Positions 28,952-37,608 of a stretch of 64,000 nucleotides of DNA are shown piece after piece; the first letter of the stretch is position 1; every line of letters begins with the position of its first letter. This stretch comes from Caldicellulosiruptor diazotrophicus (GTDB lineage Bacteria > Bacillota > Thermoanaerobacteria > Caldicellulosiruptorales > Caldicellulosiruptoraceae). The notes beneath the pieces were generated by a model. It had not been told where the DNA came from and made no database searches. It saw nothing but the letters and a program-made list of their open reading frames with translations. The position numbers and the translations under genes are program-made. The DNA lies in NCBI RefSeq assembly GCF_017347585.1, contig NZ_AP024480.1:2333501-2397500 (forward strand), in the 5' to 3' direction.

Positions 28952-28980
28952 ATAATATATCGTAAGCGTTTACTAGTCAA
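28952..28980 (-). promoter_or_regulatory. Xylan-locus promoter with LacI/CcpA-type operator in the spacer
   Basis: Minus-strand -35 TTGACT (28980-28975), exact 17-bp spacer, -10 TATTAT (28957-28952). The spacer contains the palindrome-like site GTAAACGCTTAC (28973-28962), typical of LacI-family or CcpA operators. A repressor bound there would occlude RNA polymerase. The leader to the TTG start would be about 145 bases. Confidence 0.72.
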
Positions 28981-29303
28981 TATTTTTTGTGAGTATTTTA
29001 TTAAAAACTTGTATGTGAACAAGTTGCACCTAAGATCTAACGTTAAAATTACCCATTTCAAAATTTGATACCGTTTCTAATCTGTCGAATCGTGTCGAAA
29101 ATTTATTAATTATCGTTTAAAACATTATTCCCAGTCTATATTTTCTTGTTCTTTATTAATCTGTATCATATAATAAATACTGATTTAATCGAATTTTAGT
29201 ATAAAAAAAGAAAACAAGCAGCGTATCTTTTTTGAACACATAAACCCTACAAAAGCTATTGTTTGCTTGAATAAAATTTATTGTAAAAAGATTTAAAAAA
29301 TCC
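28981..29303. other. AT-rich divergent intergenic region
   Basis: Between the xylan-locus promoter and the abrB promoter I see no open frame with a ribosome site, no hairpin with a U-tract and no repeat worth reporting. It may hold binding sites for the regulator of the xylan genes. Confidence 0.4.
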
Positions 29304-29332
29304 TTGACATAAAATTGTAACGATGGTATAAT
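29304..29332 (+). promoter_or_regulatory. Consensus sigma-A promoter of the AbrB-type gene
   Basis: TTGACA (29304-29309), 17-bp spacer and TATAAT (29327-29332) make a perfect consensus promoter about 50 bases before the ATG at 29382. Confidence 0.85.
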
Positions 29333-29381
29333 AGCAATGTAAGAAAAATGTCGAAATTTGTTGAAAGGAGGAAGATTTGAA

Positions 29382-29624
29382 ATGAAATCAACAGGCGTTG
29401 TAAGAAAGGTTGACGAACTTGGCAGAATAGTTCTTCCTATTGAACTTAGAAGAACACTTGACATTGCTGAGAAGGATGCTCTTGAAATCTTTGTTGATGG
29501 CGACAAAATAATCCTCAGAAAGTATGAGCCAGCTTGTATTTTCTGTGGAAATGCAAAGGATGTCATCTACTACAAGGGCAAGAATATCTGCAAAGACTGC
29601 ATGGAAGAACTCAAAAAGAGCTAA
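29382..29624 (+). CDS. abrB: AbrB/SpoVT family transition-state regulator
   Basis: 80-residue AbrB-type DNA-binding protein starting MKSTGVVRKVDELGRIVLP, the classic swapped-hairpin domain. The C-terminal part carries CIFCGNAKD and ICKDCMEE, two CxxC-like pairs, consistent with a small metal site also seen in Clostridial AbrB. The ATG at 29382 follows AAAGGAGGAAG; a longer frame from 29358 would start within the ribosome site. It has its own consensus promoter and terminator. It is a global repressor of post-exponential genes in related species; targets here are unknown. Confidence 0.9.
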   Translation: MKSTGVVRKVDELGRIVLPIELRRTLDIAEKDALEIFVDGDKIILRKYEPACIFCGNAKDVIYYKGKNICKDCMEELKKS

Positions 29625-29660
29625 TTTAGAAAAAGAAGATAGATAGACCAACACTACAAG

Positions 29661-29695
29661 AATAGAGGGCAGAAAAATTTATTCTGCCCTCTATT
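29661..29695. terminator. Bidirectional terminator between abrB and rsmI
   Basis: A perfect 14-bp stem (AATAGAGGGCAGAA with its complement) and a seven-base loop, with T-rich sequence on the plus side and A-rich sequence on the other, lies between convergent genes. Confidence 0.85.
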
Positions 29696-29706
29696 CTTTT
29701 TCATTT

Positions 29707-30555
29707 TCATTTAAACTCATTGCTTTCAATCATAATCTTATATACTTTGTTCTTAGACAAATTCAGCTCCTCCGCCACCATCTTTGTTGCCTCTTTTTTG
29801 GAAAATCCTTGCAAAAGCTTTTCTTTGAGCCTTTCTTTTATAAGTTCAGCATTGTCATCTTGTATTTTCTCTTTAGAATCTTCATAGCCTCTCACAACAA
29901 GCACATATTCACCCTTTGGAGGACTTTGCTTAAAGAATTCTACTGCATTGCCCAAAGTTGTGAGCATAATGCTCTCATGCATCTTTGTTATTTCTTTAAC
30001 AATACTTATCTCTCTGTCCACTCCAAAAATTTCAGCCATCTGAGAAAGCGTATCCAAAAGCTTGTGAGGTGCCTCATAAAATATAAGAGTACGCTTTTCA
30101 TACTTTAAGCTTTCAAGCTTTTCTCTCTTAGCCCTTTTATTTTTGGGCAAAAATCCTTCAAACACAAAACTGTATGTGTTCTGCCCTGAGACCACTAAAG
30201 CACATACAAAAGCAGAAGGACCTGGCACCACTGTAACCTCTATACCCTCTTTTATGCACCTTCTTACCAATTCATACCCAGGGTCTGAAATAAGAGGCAT
30301 TCCTGCATCAGACACAAGGGCAATCTTCTTGCCACTTTTCAATTCATGTATAATTTTCTCTTCTTTTTCTTTTGGGCTAAACTCATGAAAAGAAACAAGT
30401 TTCTTTTTTATCCCAAAATGGTTCAAAAGCTTTATAGTGACCCGTGTATCCTCACATGCAATAAAGTCTACCGAATTTAAAGTGTCTATGGCACGTTTTG
30501 ATATGTCATCTAAATTCCCAATTGGTGTTCCGACAATAAAGAGTTTTCCCATCAT
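29707..30555 (-). CDS. rsmI: 16S rRNA (cytidine-1402 2'-O)-methyltransferase RsmI
   Basis: 282 residues, the normal RsmI length. Diagnostic motifs are FIVGTPIGNLDDIS near the N-terminus, ACEDTR near 34, LVSDAGMPLISDPG around 100 and VPGPSAFVCAL around 126. It methylates the ribose of C1402 in the decoding centre using S-adenosylmethionine. A C-terminal helical domain (KEATKMVAEELNLSKNKVY) is present. The start overlaps the stop of the preceding methyltransferase gene by four bases, so they are translationally coupled. Confidence 0.93.
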   Translation of the reverse strand: MMGKLFIVGTPIGNLDDISKRAIDTLNSVDFIACEDTRVTIKLLNHFGIKKKLVSFHEFSPKEKEEKIIHELKSGKKIALVSDAGMPLISDPGYELVRRCIKEGIEVTVVPGPSAFVCALVVSGQNTYSFVFEGFLPKNKRAKREKLESLKYEKRTLIFYEAPHKLLDTLSQMAEIFGVDREISIVKEITKMHESIMLTTLGNAVEFFKQSPPKGEYVLVVRGYEDSKEKIQDDNAELIKERLKEKLLQGFSKKEATKMVAEELNLSKNKVYKIMIESNEFK

Positions 30556-31274
30556 TTTGTTTCATCCTCACAGCTATTTTGAGTCTCAAGGTAATATTCC
30601 ATTTCATCAATAAATAGCGGTTTGTCAACCACCAATGAACACTGTTTACCTTTTTTTGCCTCTATCAATACAAGCGAAGATTCTTTCACTTTGTTTTGGT
30701 GAACAAATCGTATAAGGCTTGGTTCCAACTTGTAATGTCTCAGATAGTATAGTGCATCTGTAAGTCTATCACTTCTGTAGACCATATAAAAACGCCCACC
30801 AAATTTTAGAATCTGCATTGCACTTCTCACAACATCTTCAATTGTATACATAATTTCATGCCTTGCAATAGCTTTTTTGATATTTGGATTTATGGTTCCA
30901 CTATTTACTTTTCGATAAGGCGGATTTGTAAATACTACATTTGCAAACTCAGAACCAAAAATCTTGAGAGCATCTTTTAAATCAGCATTAATCACCTCAA
31001 TCTTATCCTGAAGATTATTGATATTTCTGTTTAGCACAGCAAGTTCACAAACTTCTTTTTGAATCTCCAGCGCATAAAGTTTTTTGAATTTTTTACCTTT
31101 TGCCCAAAGCAAAATCGGAATTATAAGATTACCAGTACCAAATTCTACTACAACATCATTTTTCTTTATCTGGATAAAATCACTTAATACAACAGCATCT
31201 GTGCCATATAGAAAGTAATCTGTATCTTGATATATATAATAGTTTCCTATCTTTAAATTTTCCTTCCTAAGCAT
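30552..31274 (-). CDS. TrmN6-like N6-adenine tRNA methyltransferase
   Basis: About 240-residue class I methyltransferase of the YfiC/TrmN6 group, which methylates A37 of tRNA-Val in E. coli. The SAM-binding motif is VEFGTGNL (about 43-50) and the catalytic NPPY is at about 117-120. I prefer the ATG at 31274, behind AAAGAGGTAGAA, over one 15 codons upstream. The gene precedes rsmI, an arrangement common in Firmicutes. Substrate assignment is by family only. Confidence 0.85.
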   Translation of the reverse strand: MLRKENLKIGNYYIYQDTDYFLYGTDAVVLSDFIQIKKNDVVVEFGTGNLIIPILLWAKGKKFKKLYALEIQKEVCELAVLNRNINNLQDKIEVINADLKDALKIFGSEFANVVFTNPPYRKVNSGTINPNIKKAIARHEIMYTIEDVVRSAMQILKFGGRFYMVYRSDRLTDALYYLRHYKLEPSLIRFVHQNKVKESSLVLIEAKKGKQCSLVVDKPLFIDEMEYYLETQNSCEDETK

Positions 31275-31351
31275 AGTTCTACCTCTTTGCCTGCAAAATT
31301 GATAATTTAACAAAGTCATTATTCAGATGAAAAAATTTTATTCAATTAGTG

Positions 31352-31379
31352 TTGTTTTTTTTAGTAAAAGCATTATAAT
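31352..31379 (+). promoter_or_regulatory. Promoter of the CheY-like gene
   Basis: TTGTTT (31352-31357), 16-bp spacer and TATAAT (31374-31379), about 55 bases before the ATG at 31433. Confidence 0.6.
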
Positions 31380-31432
31380 ATATTATAGTGCCCTTGAAAA
31401 TATTTGACAATCTCAAAAAGAGGAGATTTGTT

Positions 31433-31819
31433 ATGAAGGTTTGTATAGTTGACGACGCCCAGTTTATCCGGCAAATTTTAAAAGAGATATTCACTTCACT
31501 CGGGCATCACGTTATTGCAGAATTTTCATCTGCATCACAGCTCATTGAAGAAATCGAAGATTTAAAACCTGATATCATAACGCTTGACATAACAATGCCT
31601 GATATTGACGGACTTACTGCAACAAGAATTATAAAGAATATCTTACCAGATACATATGTCATAATAATTTCGGCAATCTCTCAGCCAGATATTGAAAAAG
31701 AAGCAAAAAGATGTGGAGCATTTGAATTCATCAAAAAGCCATTTTCCAAATTAGCAATTGAACATGTTTTGAACCAAATTAAACAAGAACAGAGCAGTAA
31801 AAATGGGGCTATACATTAG
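31433..31819 (+). CDS. CheY-like single-domain response regulator
   Basis: 128-residue receiver domain with no output domain. Acidic pocket residues are D7/D8 (VDDAQF), the phosphorylation site is D52 (TLDITMPDIDG), and the conserved lysine is in FIKKPF near 102. The ATG at 31433 follows AGAGGAG. No histidine kinase lies nearby. It may be a chemotaxis-type CheY acting on the flagellar switch or a stand-alone phosphorelay protein; the sequence does not decide. Confidence 0.88.
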   Translation: MKVCIVDDAQFIRQILKEIFTSLGHHVIAEFSSASQLIEEIEDLKPDIITLDITMPDIDGLTATRIIKNILPDTYVIIISAISQPDIEKEAKRCGAFEFIKKPFSKLAIEHVLNQIKQEQSSKNGAIH

Positions 31820-31826
31820 CCCCATT
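31802..31826. terminator. Hairpin between CheY-like gene and hydG
   Basis: A perfect 10-bp stem (AATGGGGCTA with its complement, five-base loop) overlaps the CheY-like stop codon. The following T-tract is weak, so it may serve convergent genes as a modest terminator. Confidence 0.65.
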
Positions 31827-31837
31827 CTTGATTAGTA

Positions 31838-33271
31838 TTAAAAATATAAATCTCTTACACCTTTTTTTATCATCTCAAGTTTCTTTTCAGTTTCTTTACG
31901 CATTTTTTCATCCTTTATTTGATTCAAGCTCTCATATATAATCTTTCGCCCAATCTCTTTTGTTTTCTCAGAGCCATAGTCTTCCAAATACTCCATAAAA
32001 GTTAAAAGCGCATTTGGTGTACAAAAGTCTTGAATGTCACCTGTCTTTGCATATTGCATAAACAAATCCCCAGTTCTTCCTCTCCTGTAGCATGCTGTGC
32101 AGTAGCTTGGAATATAACCTGCCTCGCAAAGAGTTCTTATGACCTCATCAGGACTTCTCTTATCTTCAACCTCAAACTGTGCAAGATCTTTATCTAAATC
32201 ACCCGTGGATTTTCCTTCATATTCAAGTGTGTAGCCACCAACACCTGTGCATGACCCAGCGCTTATTTGCGATATCCCAAGGTCAATTACCTCTTCTCTA
32301 AAACCTGGTCTTTCACGGGTAGATAAAATCATGCCAGTGTAGGGCACGGCAAGTCGAATTATTGCAACAATCTTTTTAAACTCATCATCAGAAACAAGGT
32401 AAGGATACCTTTCTTTTGTCACCTCAACACCTTCGGCAGGTCTAATCCTTGGCACAGAGATTGTATGTGGTCCTACTCCAAACCTTTCTTCAAGATGCTT
32501 TGCATGTAAAATCAATCCTACAACTTCAAACTTGTAATCGTAAAGCCCAAACAAAACTCCTAAACCAACATCGTCGATTCCTGCCTGCATAGCTCTGTCC
32601 ATTGCCATCGCATGCCAATCGTAATCTGATTTGGGACCTTCAGGATGCATGTATTCATATGTTGGCCTGTGGTATGTTTCCTGGAAAAGTACATAAGTGC
32701 CTATTTTTGCTTCTTTTAGTATTCTGTACTCTTCTATTGTTGTTGCTGCAATGTTGACATTCACTCTTCTTATATTACCTTTTTCTTTGTAAACAGAGTA
32801 TATGGTATTTATGGCATCTACGACATATTCAATTGGCGCTTCTTTTGGGTCTTCGCCAAGTTCAAGAGCAATTCTTTTGTGCCCAAGAGATTCAATTATC
32901 TCAACCTCTTTACGTATCTCATCCATGGTAAGCTTTCTTCTTTTCATCTTTGTGTTTGACCTGTGATATCCGCAGTAGCGACAGTTGTTTATGCAAAAGT
33001 TACTGATGTAAAGCGGAGCAAAAAGAACAATTCTCTTGCCATAAATTCTTTCCTTTACCTGTCTTGCCGCATTAAAAAGCTTTTCTAAAACACTTTTATC
33101 TTCTATATTAAGAAGGGTTGCAACCTCATGAGGTTCAAGCCCATTCAGATTCAATGCTTTTTGAATTATATTCTCTGCCTTATCAAGGTTTTTCTTCCCC
33201 TTTTCAAGAATTTCAAAAACCATTTGGTCATTTATGAATTCACATCTTTCCCACTGGTCCTTTTTAAACAT
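31838..33271 (-). CDS. hydG: [FeFe]-hydrogenase H-cluster maturase HydG
   Basis: 477-residue radical SAM tyrosine lyase that makes the CO and cyanide ligands of the H-cluster. The SAM iron-sulfur cluster motif CX3CX2C is C93, C97, C100 (NFCINNCRYCGYHR). The C-terminal auxiliary cluster motif CX2CX22C is C391, C394, C417 (YCTACYRRGRTGD), which separates HydG from ThiH. It follows the small regulator gene by 21 bases. HydE and HydF are not in this window. It implies hydrogen-evolving fermentation. Confidence 0.93.
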   Translation of the reverse strand: MFKKDQWERCEFINDQMVFEILEKGKKNLDKAENIIQKALNLNGLEPHEVATLLNIEDKSVLEKLFNAARQVKERIYGKRIVLFAPLYISNFCINNCRYCGYHRSNTKMKRRKLTMDEIRKEVEIIESLGHKRIALELGEDPKEAPIEYVVDAINTIYSVYKEKGNIRRVNVNIAATTIEEYRILKEAKIGTYVLFQETYHRPTYEYMHPEGPKSDYDWHAMAMDRAMQAGIDDVGLGVLFGLYDYKFEVVGLILHAKHLEERFGVGPHTISVPRIRPAEGVEVTKERYPYLVSDDEFKKIVAIIRLAVPYTGMILSTRERPGFREEVIDLGISQISAGSCTGVGGYTLEYEGKSTGDLDKDLAQFEVEDKRSPDEVIRTLCEAGYIPSYCTACYRRGRTGDLFMQYAKTGDIQDFCTPNALLTFMEYLEDYGSEKTKEIGRKIIYESLNQIKDEKMRKETEKKLEMIKKGVRDLYF

Positions 33272-33292
33272 CTAAAACCACACTCCAATTCT

Positions 33293-33538
33293 TTATTTTG
33301 TAAGAGCACTCTTTACCTTTACACCAAGCAAACTCCCAAGCTTTCCTGTGAGTGCACCAATCTCATCAGTTGTTCCATCAACTATAAGAGAAATAACACA
33401 AAGCCCTCTTTCTTTATATGGTATACCCATCCTCCCAACAATAATATCACCATGATCGCTTAAGATTTTGTTGAGCTTATCTGACACCTCTTTTCTGTTT
33501 TCAACCACAATTCCAATAACGCCAATTCGCCTTTCCAT
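33293..33538 (-). CDS. TM1266-type iron-only hydrogenase system regulator
   Basis: 81-residue ACT-like small protein from the ATG at 33538 (MERRIGVIGIVVENRKEVS), with the VGRMGIPY and VISLIVDGTTDEIGALTGKLG segments typical of the putative iron-only hydrogenase system regulator (TM1266) family. Family members usually sit beside hydrogenase maturation genes, as here before hydG. The longer upstream frame would cross the leader structure and is unlikely. Its ligand is unknown. Confidence 0.82.
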   Translation of the reverse strand: MERRIGVIGIVVENRKEVSDKLNKILSDHGDIIVGRMGIPYKERGLCVISLIVDGTTDEIGALTGKLGSLLGVKVKSALTK

Positions 33539-33555
33539 TATTACCACCGTTCCTC

Positions 33556-33684
33556 TCCAAAAAATAAATCCACCTCTCCTGACTTTCCACAAAGTTTTAT
33601 CCAAAAGAGGTGGATGCAAGTTCTATTTTAGCTTTTCCCAATCCACTCCCCTCCTTATCAGGCTACTTTGCCCTCTAAGTCAGG
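33556..33684 (-). promoter_or_regulatory. Structured leader with terminator/antiterminator choice upstream of hydG operon
   Basis: The minus transcript can form a 10-bp terminator stem (AUCCACCUCU, 33615-33606, with AGAGGUGGAU, 33577-33568) followed by a UUUAUUUUUU tract. It can instead form nested pairings: CCUGACUU (33684-33677) with AAGUCAGG (33585-33578), CAAAGU (33670-33665) with ACUUUG (33595-33590), and GAGUGGAU (about 33648-33641) with AUCCACCUC. The inner alternative pairing uses the same bases as the terminator. This is riboswitch or attenuator architecture; I cannot match it to a known class. Confidence 0.6.
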
Positions 33685-33706
33685 ATTAAATATTCTGTTT
33701 GTTAAT

Positions 33707-33712
33707 ATTGTA
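33707..33712 (-). promoter_or_regulatory. Likely -10 element for the hydG operon
   Basis: TACAAT (minus strand, 33712-33707) would start transcription about 15-20 bases before the leader's first pairing arm. The -35 region is poor (TTTTAA at 17 bases), so the promoter may need an activator. Confidence 0.4.
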
Positions 33713-33853
33713 ACATACTTTTTTCTAAATTAAAACACTATTTTAACCTTCCTAGATACTAAATTATCTTTTTGATTTCAAACAACCAGTATATGATGAT
33801 ATAATTATAGTAAATTAAAAACAATAAAATAGTAGCAAAGGAGTTGGAACAAA

Positions 33854-34948
33854 ATGACTGTTTTATTTTTACTTTTAATATGTTGGACAGTAGGTTTTAT
33901 TCTCTTTGCAAAAATTTCCTTAGACCAAGAAGAAACTACTGAATTGCCAGATGTAAAAGTTTCAGTTATTATCCCCGCTCGAAATGAAGAAAAAAACCTT
34001 CCTTTCTTGCTTGATTCACTTAAAAGACAGTCTTTAAAACCATACGAAGTAATAGTTGTAAATGATTTTTCTGAAGATAAAACAAAGGAGATTGCAAAAA
34101 GATTTAATGTGAAAGTAATTGACAATCCACCAATTCCAAGCGGTTGGACAGGAAAAAACTGGGCTTTATGGAATGGATATTTGCACTCATCAGGAGAAAT
34201 TCTAATCTTTTTAGATGCCGATGTTCGGCTTTCTAAAGATGGCATTGAAAAGATTATCAAAGCGCTAATTAAGTCCAAAGGCGCAATTTCTGTAATTCCA
34301 TATCATAAAACTGAAAGACTATATGAAAAGCTGTGTATGATTGTTAATATACTTGGTGTTTTTGCTTTCACCTCGCCATATGAGAGAAAAAGTAAACAAA
34401 AAGGACTCTATGGTTCATGCATTGCACTTTTTCGTGATGATTACCAAAAGATAGGTGGACATAAAAGCATCTGCTATAAGATTACAGACGATTTGAGCCT
34501 TGGCAAACGCTTGAGTAGTTTTAACATCAATATAGAAAATTATCTTGGCATTGACACAGTCTGGTTTAGAATGTATCCAAATGGTATAAAAAGTCAAATT
34601 CATGGTATTGCAAAGAGTGCTGCTCTTTCAATGCAGCTTTTGCAAAAAAAGACAGTATTTTTAATTGCCCTGTGGGTCTTAGGTCTATCGCTTTCTGGGT
34701 TTTTAACACCATTTCTGTTTTTTTCTCATCATCATTTGCTTAGAATATTTCTGTTTTCATACTTACTTTATTTTGTTCAGATACTTTACCTTCAACGATA
34801 CATAGGGAATTTCGGAATTGTAATACCTCTTTTTCATTTTGTATCAACAGCTTTTTTCCTTTATATAGTTTTATATTCATTTTACCAGGTTAAATTTTCA
34901 GGAAGTGTATGGTGGAAAGGAAGACAAGTACAGGTAGGAGGAAAGTAA
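33854..34948 (+). CDS. Membrane GT2 glycosyltransferase (CrtQ-like)
   Basis: 364-residue family 2 glycosyltransferase with one N-terminal membrane helix, a catalytic domain (VSVIIPARNEEKNLP; FLDADVRL as the DxD motif near 124; TDDLSLGKRL), and three or four C-terminal membrane segments. The layout resembles the CrtQ group that glycosylates carotenoid or lipid carriers. It ends one base before the PlsY-like gene, so both probably work on lipids. Start at ATG behind AAAGGAG. The exact acceptor is unknown. Confidence 0.8.
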   Translation: MTVLFLLLICWTVGFILFAKISLDQEETTELPDVKVSVIIPARNEEKNLPFLLDSLKRQSLKPYEVIVVNDFSEDKTKEIAKRFNVKVIDNPPIPSGWTGKNWALWNGYLHSSGEILIFLDADVRLSKDGIEKIIKALIKSKGAISVIPYHKTERLYEKLCMIVNILGVFAFTSPYERKSKQKGLYGSCIALFRDDYQKIGGHKSICYKITDDLSLGKRLSSFNINIENYLGIDTVWFRMYPNGIKSQIHGIAKSAALSMQLLQKKTVFLIALWVLGLSLSGFLTPFLFFSHHHLLRIFLFSYLLYFVQILYLQRYIGNFGIVIPLFHFVSTAFFLYIVLYSFYQVKFSGSVWWKGRQVQVGGK

Positions 34949-34949
34949 G

Positions 34950-35576
34950 ATGCTTGCAGCAATTACTCTTTTAGAATTCTTTTGTGGGTCGTTAATGTTC
35001 TCTTACTGGCTTGGAAAGCTTTTCAAAAAAGACATAACAGCGGTTGGTGACGGAAATCCAGGAGCTTTTAACCTAATTCAGGCAGCTGGTATTAAAATTG
35101 GGCTTTTGGGAGTTTTTCTCGATTTTGCAAAAGGTTATTTTCCCCTTGTTTATTTTGTTGAAAAGGGATACCTGCCAAAGTCATATATTATCCCTGCTGC
35201 AATTGCACCCATCTTGGGCCATGCATTTTCACCTTTTCTAAGGTTCAGAGGTGGAAAAACAATTGCAACTACATTTGGAGTGTGGAGTGCTACAACTCGT
35301 TTTAGGGTTTCTCTCTTCTATGCGGTAGTACTTGCCCTGCTCTTTTTAATAGCGAAAAAGCTAAAGCATGGTGGCCGTACAACAACACAAGAGGATGCTT
35401 TTATGGTAGTACTTGGTTTTACAATTGTCGGTGCATATTTATATTTAAACAACTTTTCTGTTTATCTTCTTACTTTGTGGTTTTTAAATCTGATTGTTAT
35501 GATATACAAGAACAGGGAAAAACTTGCTACCTTTTATATTTCTCTTACTGATAAAGAACATGAAATAAAAAAGTAA
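34950..35576 (+). CDS. PlsY-like glycerol-3-phosphate acyltransferase family protein
   Basis: 208-residue polytopic protein with PlsY signatures GDGNPGAFNLIQAAG (about 31-45), PILGHAFSPFLRFRGGK and five or so hydrophobic segments. PlsY acylates glycerol-3-phosphate from acyl-phosphate. This copy is coupled to a glycosyltransferase gene (TAGGAGGAAAG site, one-base gap) and diverges from the usual SNPGATN motif. It may be a specialised paralogue in a lipid or glycolipid pathway. Confidence 0.82.
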   Translation: MLAAITLLEFFCGSLMFSYWLGKLFKKDITAVGDGNPGAFNLIQAAGIKIGLLGVFLDFAKGYFPLVYFVEKGYLPKSYIIPAAIAPILGHAFSPFLRFRGGKTIATTFGVWSATTRFRVSLFYAVVLALLFLIAKKLKHGGRTTTQEDAFMVVLGFTIVGAYLYLNNFSVYLLTLWFLNLIVMIYKNREKLATFYISLTDKEHEIKK

Positions 35577-35581
35577 TTCAT

Positions 35582-35603
35582 CTCCATCTTACAGAAGATG
35601 GAG
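35582..35603 (+). terminator. Terminator after the PlsY-like gene
   Basis: A 9-bp perfect stem (CTCCATCTT with its complement, loop ACAG) is followed by CTTTCTT, just after the stop at 35576. Confidence 0.7.
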
Positions 35604-35765
35604 CTTTCTTGCTTAATTTTTGATAAATTTTTTTTCCTCAAAAGAATAGTTTAGTATCTTTTGTCTTGAAAATGTTTAGTATAGCAAGTAATGTCTACTG
35701 TTTTTGTAAAATTTATGTTATACTATTGATATACCACACTTTATTGAAAGGAGCAGGAATTTACA

Positions 35766-37433
35766 TTGCTAAAAAAGTGGTAGAAGGAAGCTGTTGTATA
35801 TCAAATCTATCCTCGAAGCTTTTATGACTCAAATGGTGATGGAATTGGAGATTTGTCAGGAATAATAGAAAAACTTGATTATCTTCAAGAGCTTGGAGTA
35901 GACGTCATTTGGCTAAATCCCATCTACAAATCTCCAAACGCTGACAATGGTTATGACATCAGTGATTACTATGACATCATGGATGAGTTTGGTACAATGG
36001 AAGATTTTGATAGGCTCTTGAATGAAGCCCACAAAAGAGGAATTAAAATTGTAATGGACCTTGTAGTGAACCACACATCTGATGAACACAAATGGTTTTT
36101 GGAGTCCAGAAAATCAAAAGACAATTCTTACAGAGATTTTTATTTCTGGCGGCCTGGCAAAAATGGAGGGCCTCCTAATAACTGGACATCATTTTTCAGT
36201 GGTCCTGCTTGGGAATACAATGACCTGACAGGAGAATATTATCTTCACCTTTTTGCTGTAAAGCAGCCAGACCTCAATTGGGACAATCCAAAAGTCAGAC
36301 AAGAAATTTACAAAATGATGAAATGGTGGCTTGATAAAGGCATAGATGGTTTTAGAATGGATGTAATTAATCTTATTTCGAAAGTTGAAGGACTGCCAGA
36401 TGACTCAGATGAAAATCATGGAGGTTTGATAGGTTTTAAATACTATGCCAACGGTCCAAGGGTGCATGAATATCTTCAGGAGATGAACAGAGAAGTACTT
36501 TCTAAATACGACATAATGACAGTGGGAGAGACTCCATTTGTATCTCCTGAGATTGCAAAGCTGTATGTAGAGTATGACAGAAATGAGCTTAATATGCTCT
36601 TTCATTTTGAGCACATGGATATGGACTGCAGCGGCAGCAAGTGGAATGTAAAGCCTTGGAAACTCACTGATTTGAAAAAGATAATGTACAAGTGGTATTT
36701 GGCATTAAAAGACAAGGGCTGGAATTCGCTTTACCTTAACAACCATGACCAGCCAAGGATGGTCTCACGCTTTGGAAACGACAAAGAGTACAGGGTTGAG
36801 TCTGCAAAGCTTTTAGCAACCCTGCTTCACACATGGCAGGGAACTCCTTATATTTACCAAGGCGAAGAGATTGGTATGACAAACTGCAAGTTTGAAAGTA
36901 TTGATGAGTTCAGAGACATTGAAACACTCAACTGGTACAAAGAGATGAAAAAGCTTGGAAAATCAGATGAAGAGCTTTTAGAAATCTTAAACAAAAGAAG
37001 CAGAGACCATGCACGAACACCAATGCAGTGGGATGATTCTGAAAACGCAGGATTTACAAAAGGCACCCCATGGATCAAGGTAAATCCAAATTATAAGGAA
37101 ATAAATGTTAAAAAAGCTTTGGAAGATAAAAATTCGGTGTTTTACTATTATAAAAAACTAATTGAACTTAGAAAAAAGCATCCTGTCATTGTATATGGTG
37201 ATGTACAAATGCTTTATGAGGACGATGAAAAGATTTTTGCATATACAAGAAACTATGAAGATGAAAGGCTTCTTGTTATCATGAACTTTTCTGAAGAAGA
37301 AGGTGAGTTTTTAGCACCAAAAGAAATATTCACTCAAAAACCTGAACTTTTAATAAGCAATTATGAGGTTGATGATAATATTCAAGAAAAAATCGTTTTA
37401 AAGCCATTCGAAGCAAGGGTATATAAAATATAA
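35766..37433 (+). pseudogene. GH13 oligo-1,6-glucosidase with in-frame TAG at codon 6
   Basis: 555-codon frame starting at a TTG downstream of AAGGAG. The protein should begin LLKKW then W-K-E-A-V-V-Y-Q, as in Bacillus oligo-1,6-glucosidase (EKQWWKESVVYQ). Here the second Trp codon is TAG (35781-35783). Counted from the TTG, the catalytic residues are D199 (GFRMDVIN), E255 (TVGETPF) and D328 (NNHDQPR), essentially the Bacillus numbering. The rest is undamaged to the stop. Translation could restart at TTG 35853, but that would remove the first barrel strand. It is a recent nonsense mutation, a suppressed stop or a sequencing error. Confidence 0.8.
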
Positions 37434-37449
37434 AAAGGAGAACTTTATA

Positions 37450-37497
37450 AGAGGGCTGTTTGAAAAGGGTTAAAGAAGTTTGAAACAACAGCCCTCT
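37450..37497 (+). terminator. Terminator after the GH13 gene
   Basis: An 11-bp perfect stem (AGAGGGCTGTT with its complement) encloses a 26-base loop and is followed by TTACTTTTT. Confidence 0.75.
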
Positions 37498-37519
37498 TTA
37501 CTTTTTAAAAAAATTATTC

Positions 37520-37548
37520 TTGACAAATTTCAATATTGAAAATATAAT
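37520..37548 (+). promoter_or_regulatory. Promoter of the Fur/PerR-rubrerythrin pair
   Basis: TTGACA (37520-37525), 17-bp spacer and TATAAT (37543-37548). I saw no clear PerR or Fur palindrome over it. Confidence 0.82.
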
Positions 37549-37608
37549 AAAAATGTAATAAGTACAATCTAAAATAAAATCTATAAGGGGGAAGTAAAAA
37601 TTTCTGAT

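Noticed and set aside
33556-33684. Assigning the hydG leader to a known riboswitch class (TPP, Mn yybP-ykoY, THF, T-box)
   Set aside because: Short look-alike strings exist (GGGGAG, UUGCAUCC), but the conserved cores and junctions of these classes are not present in order.
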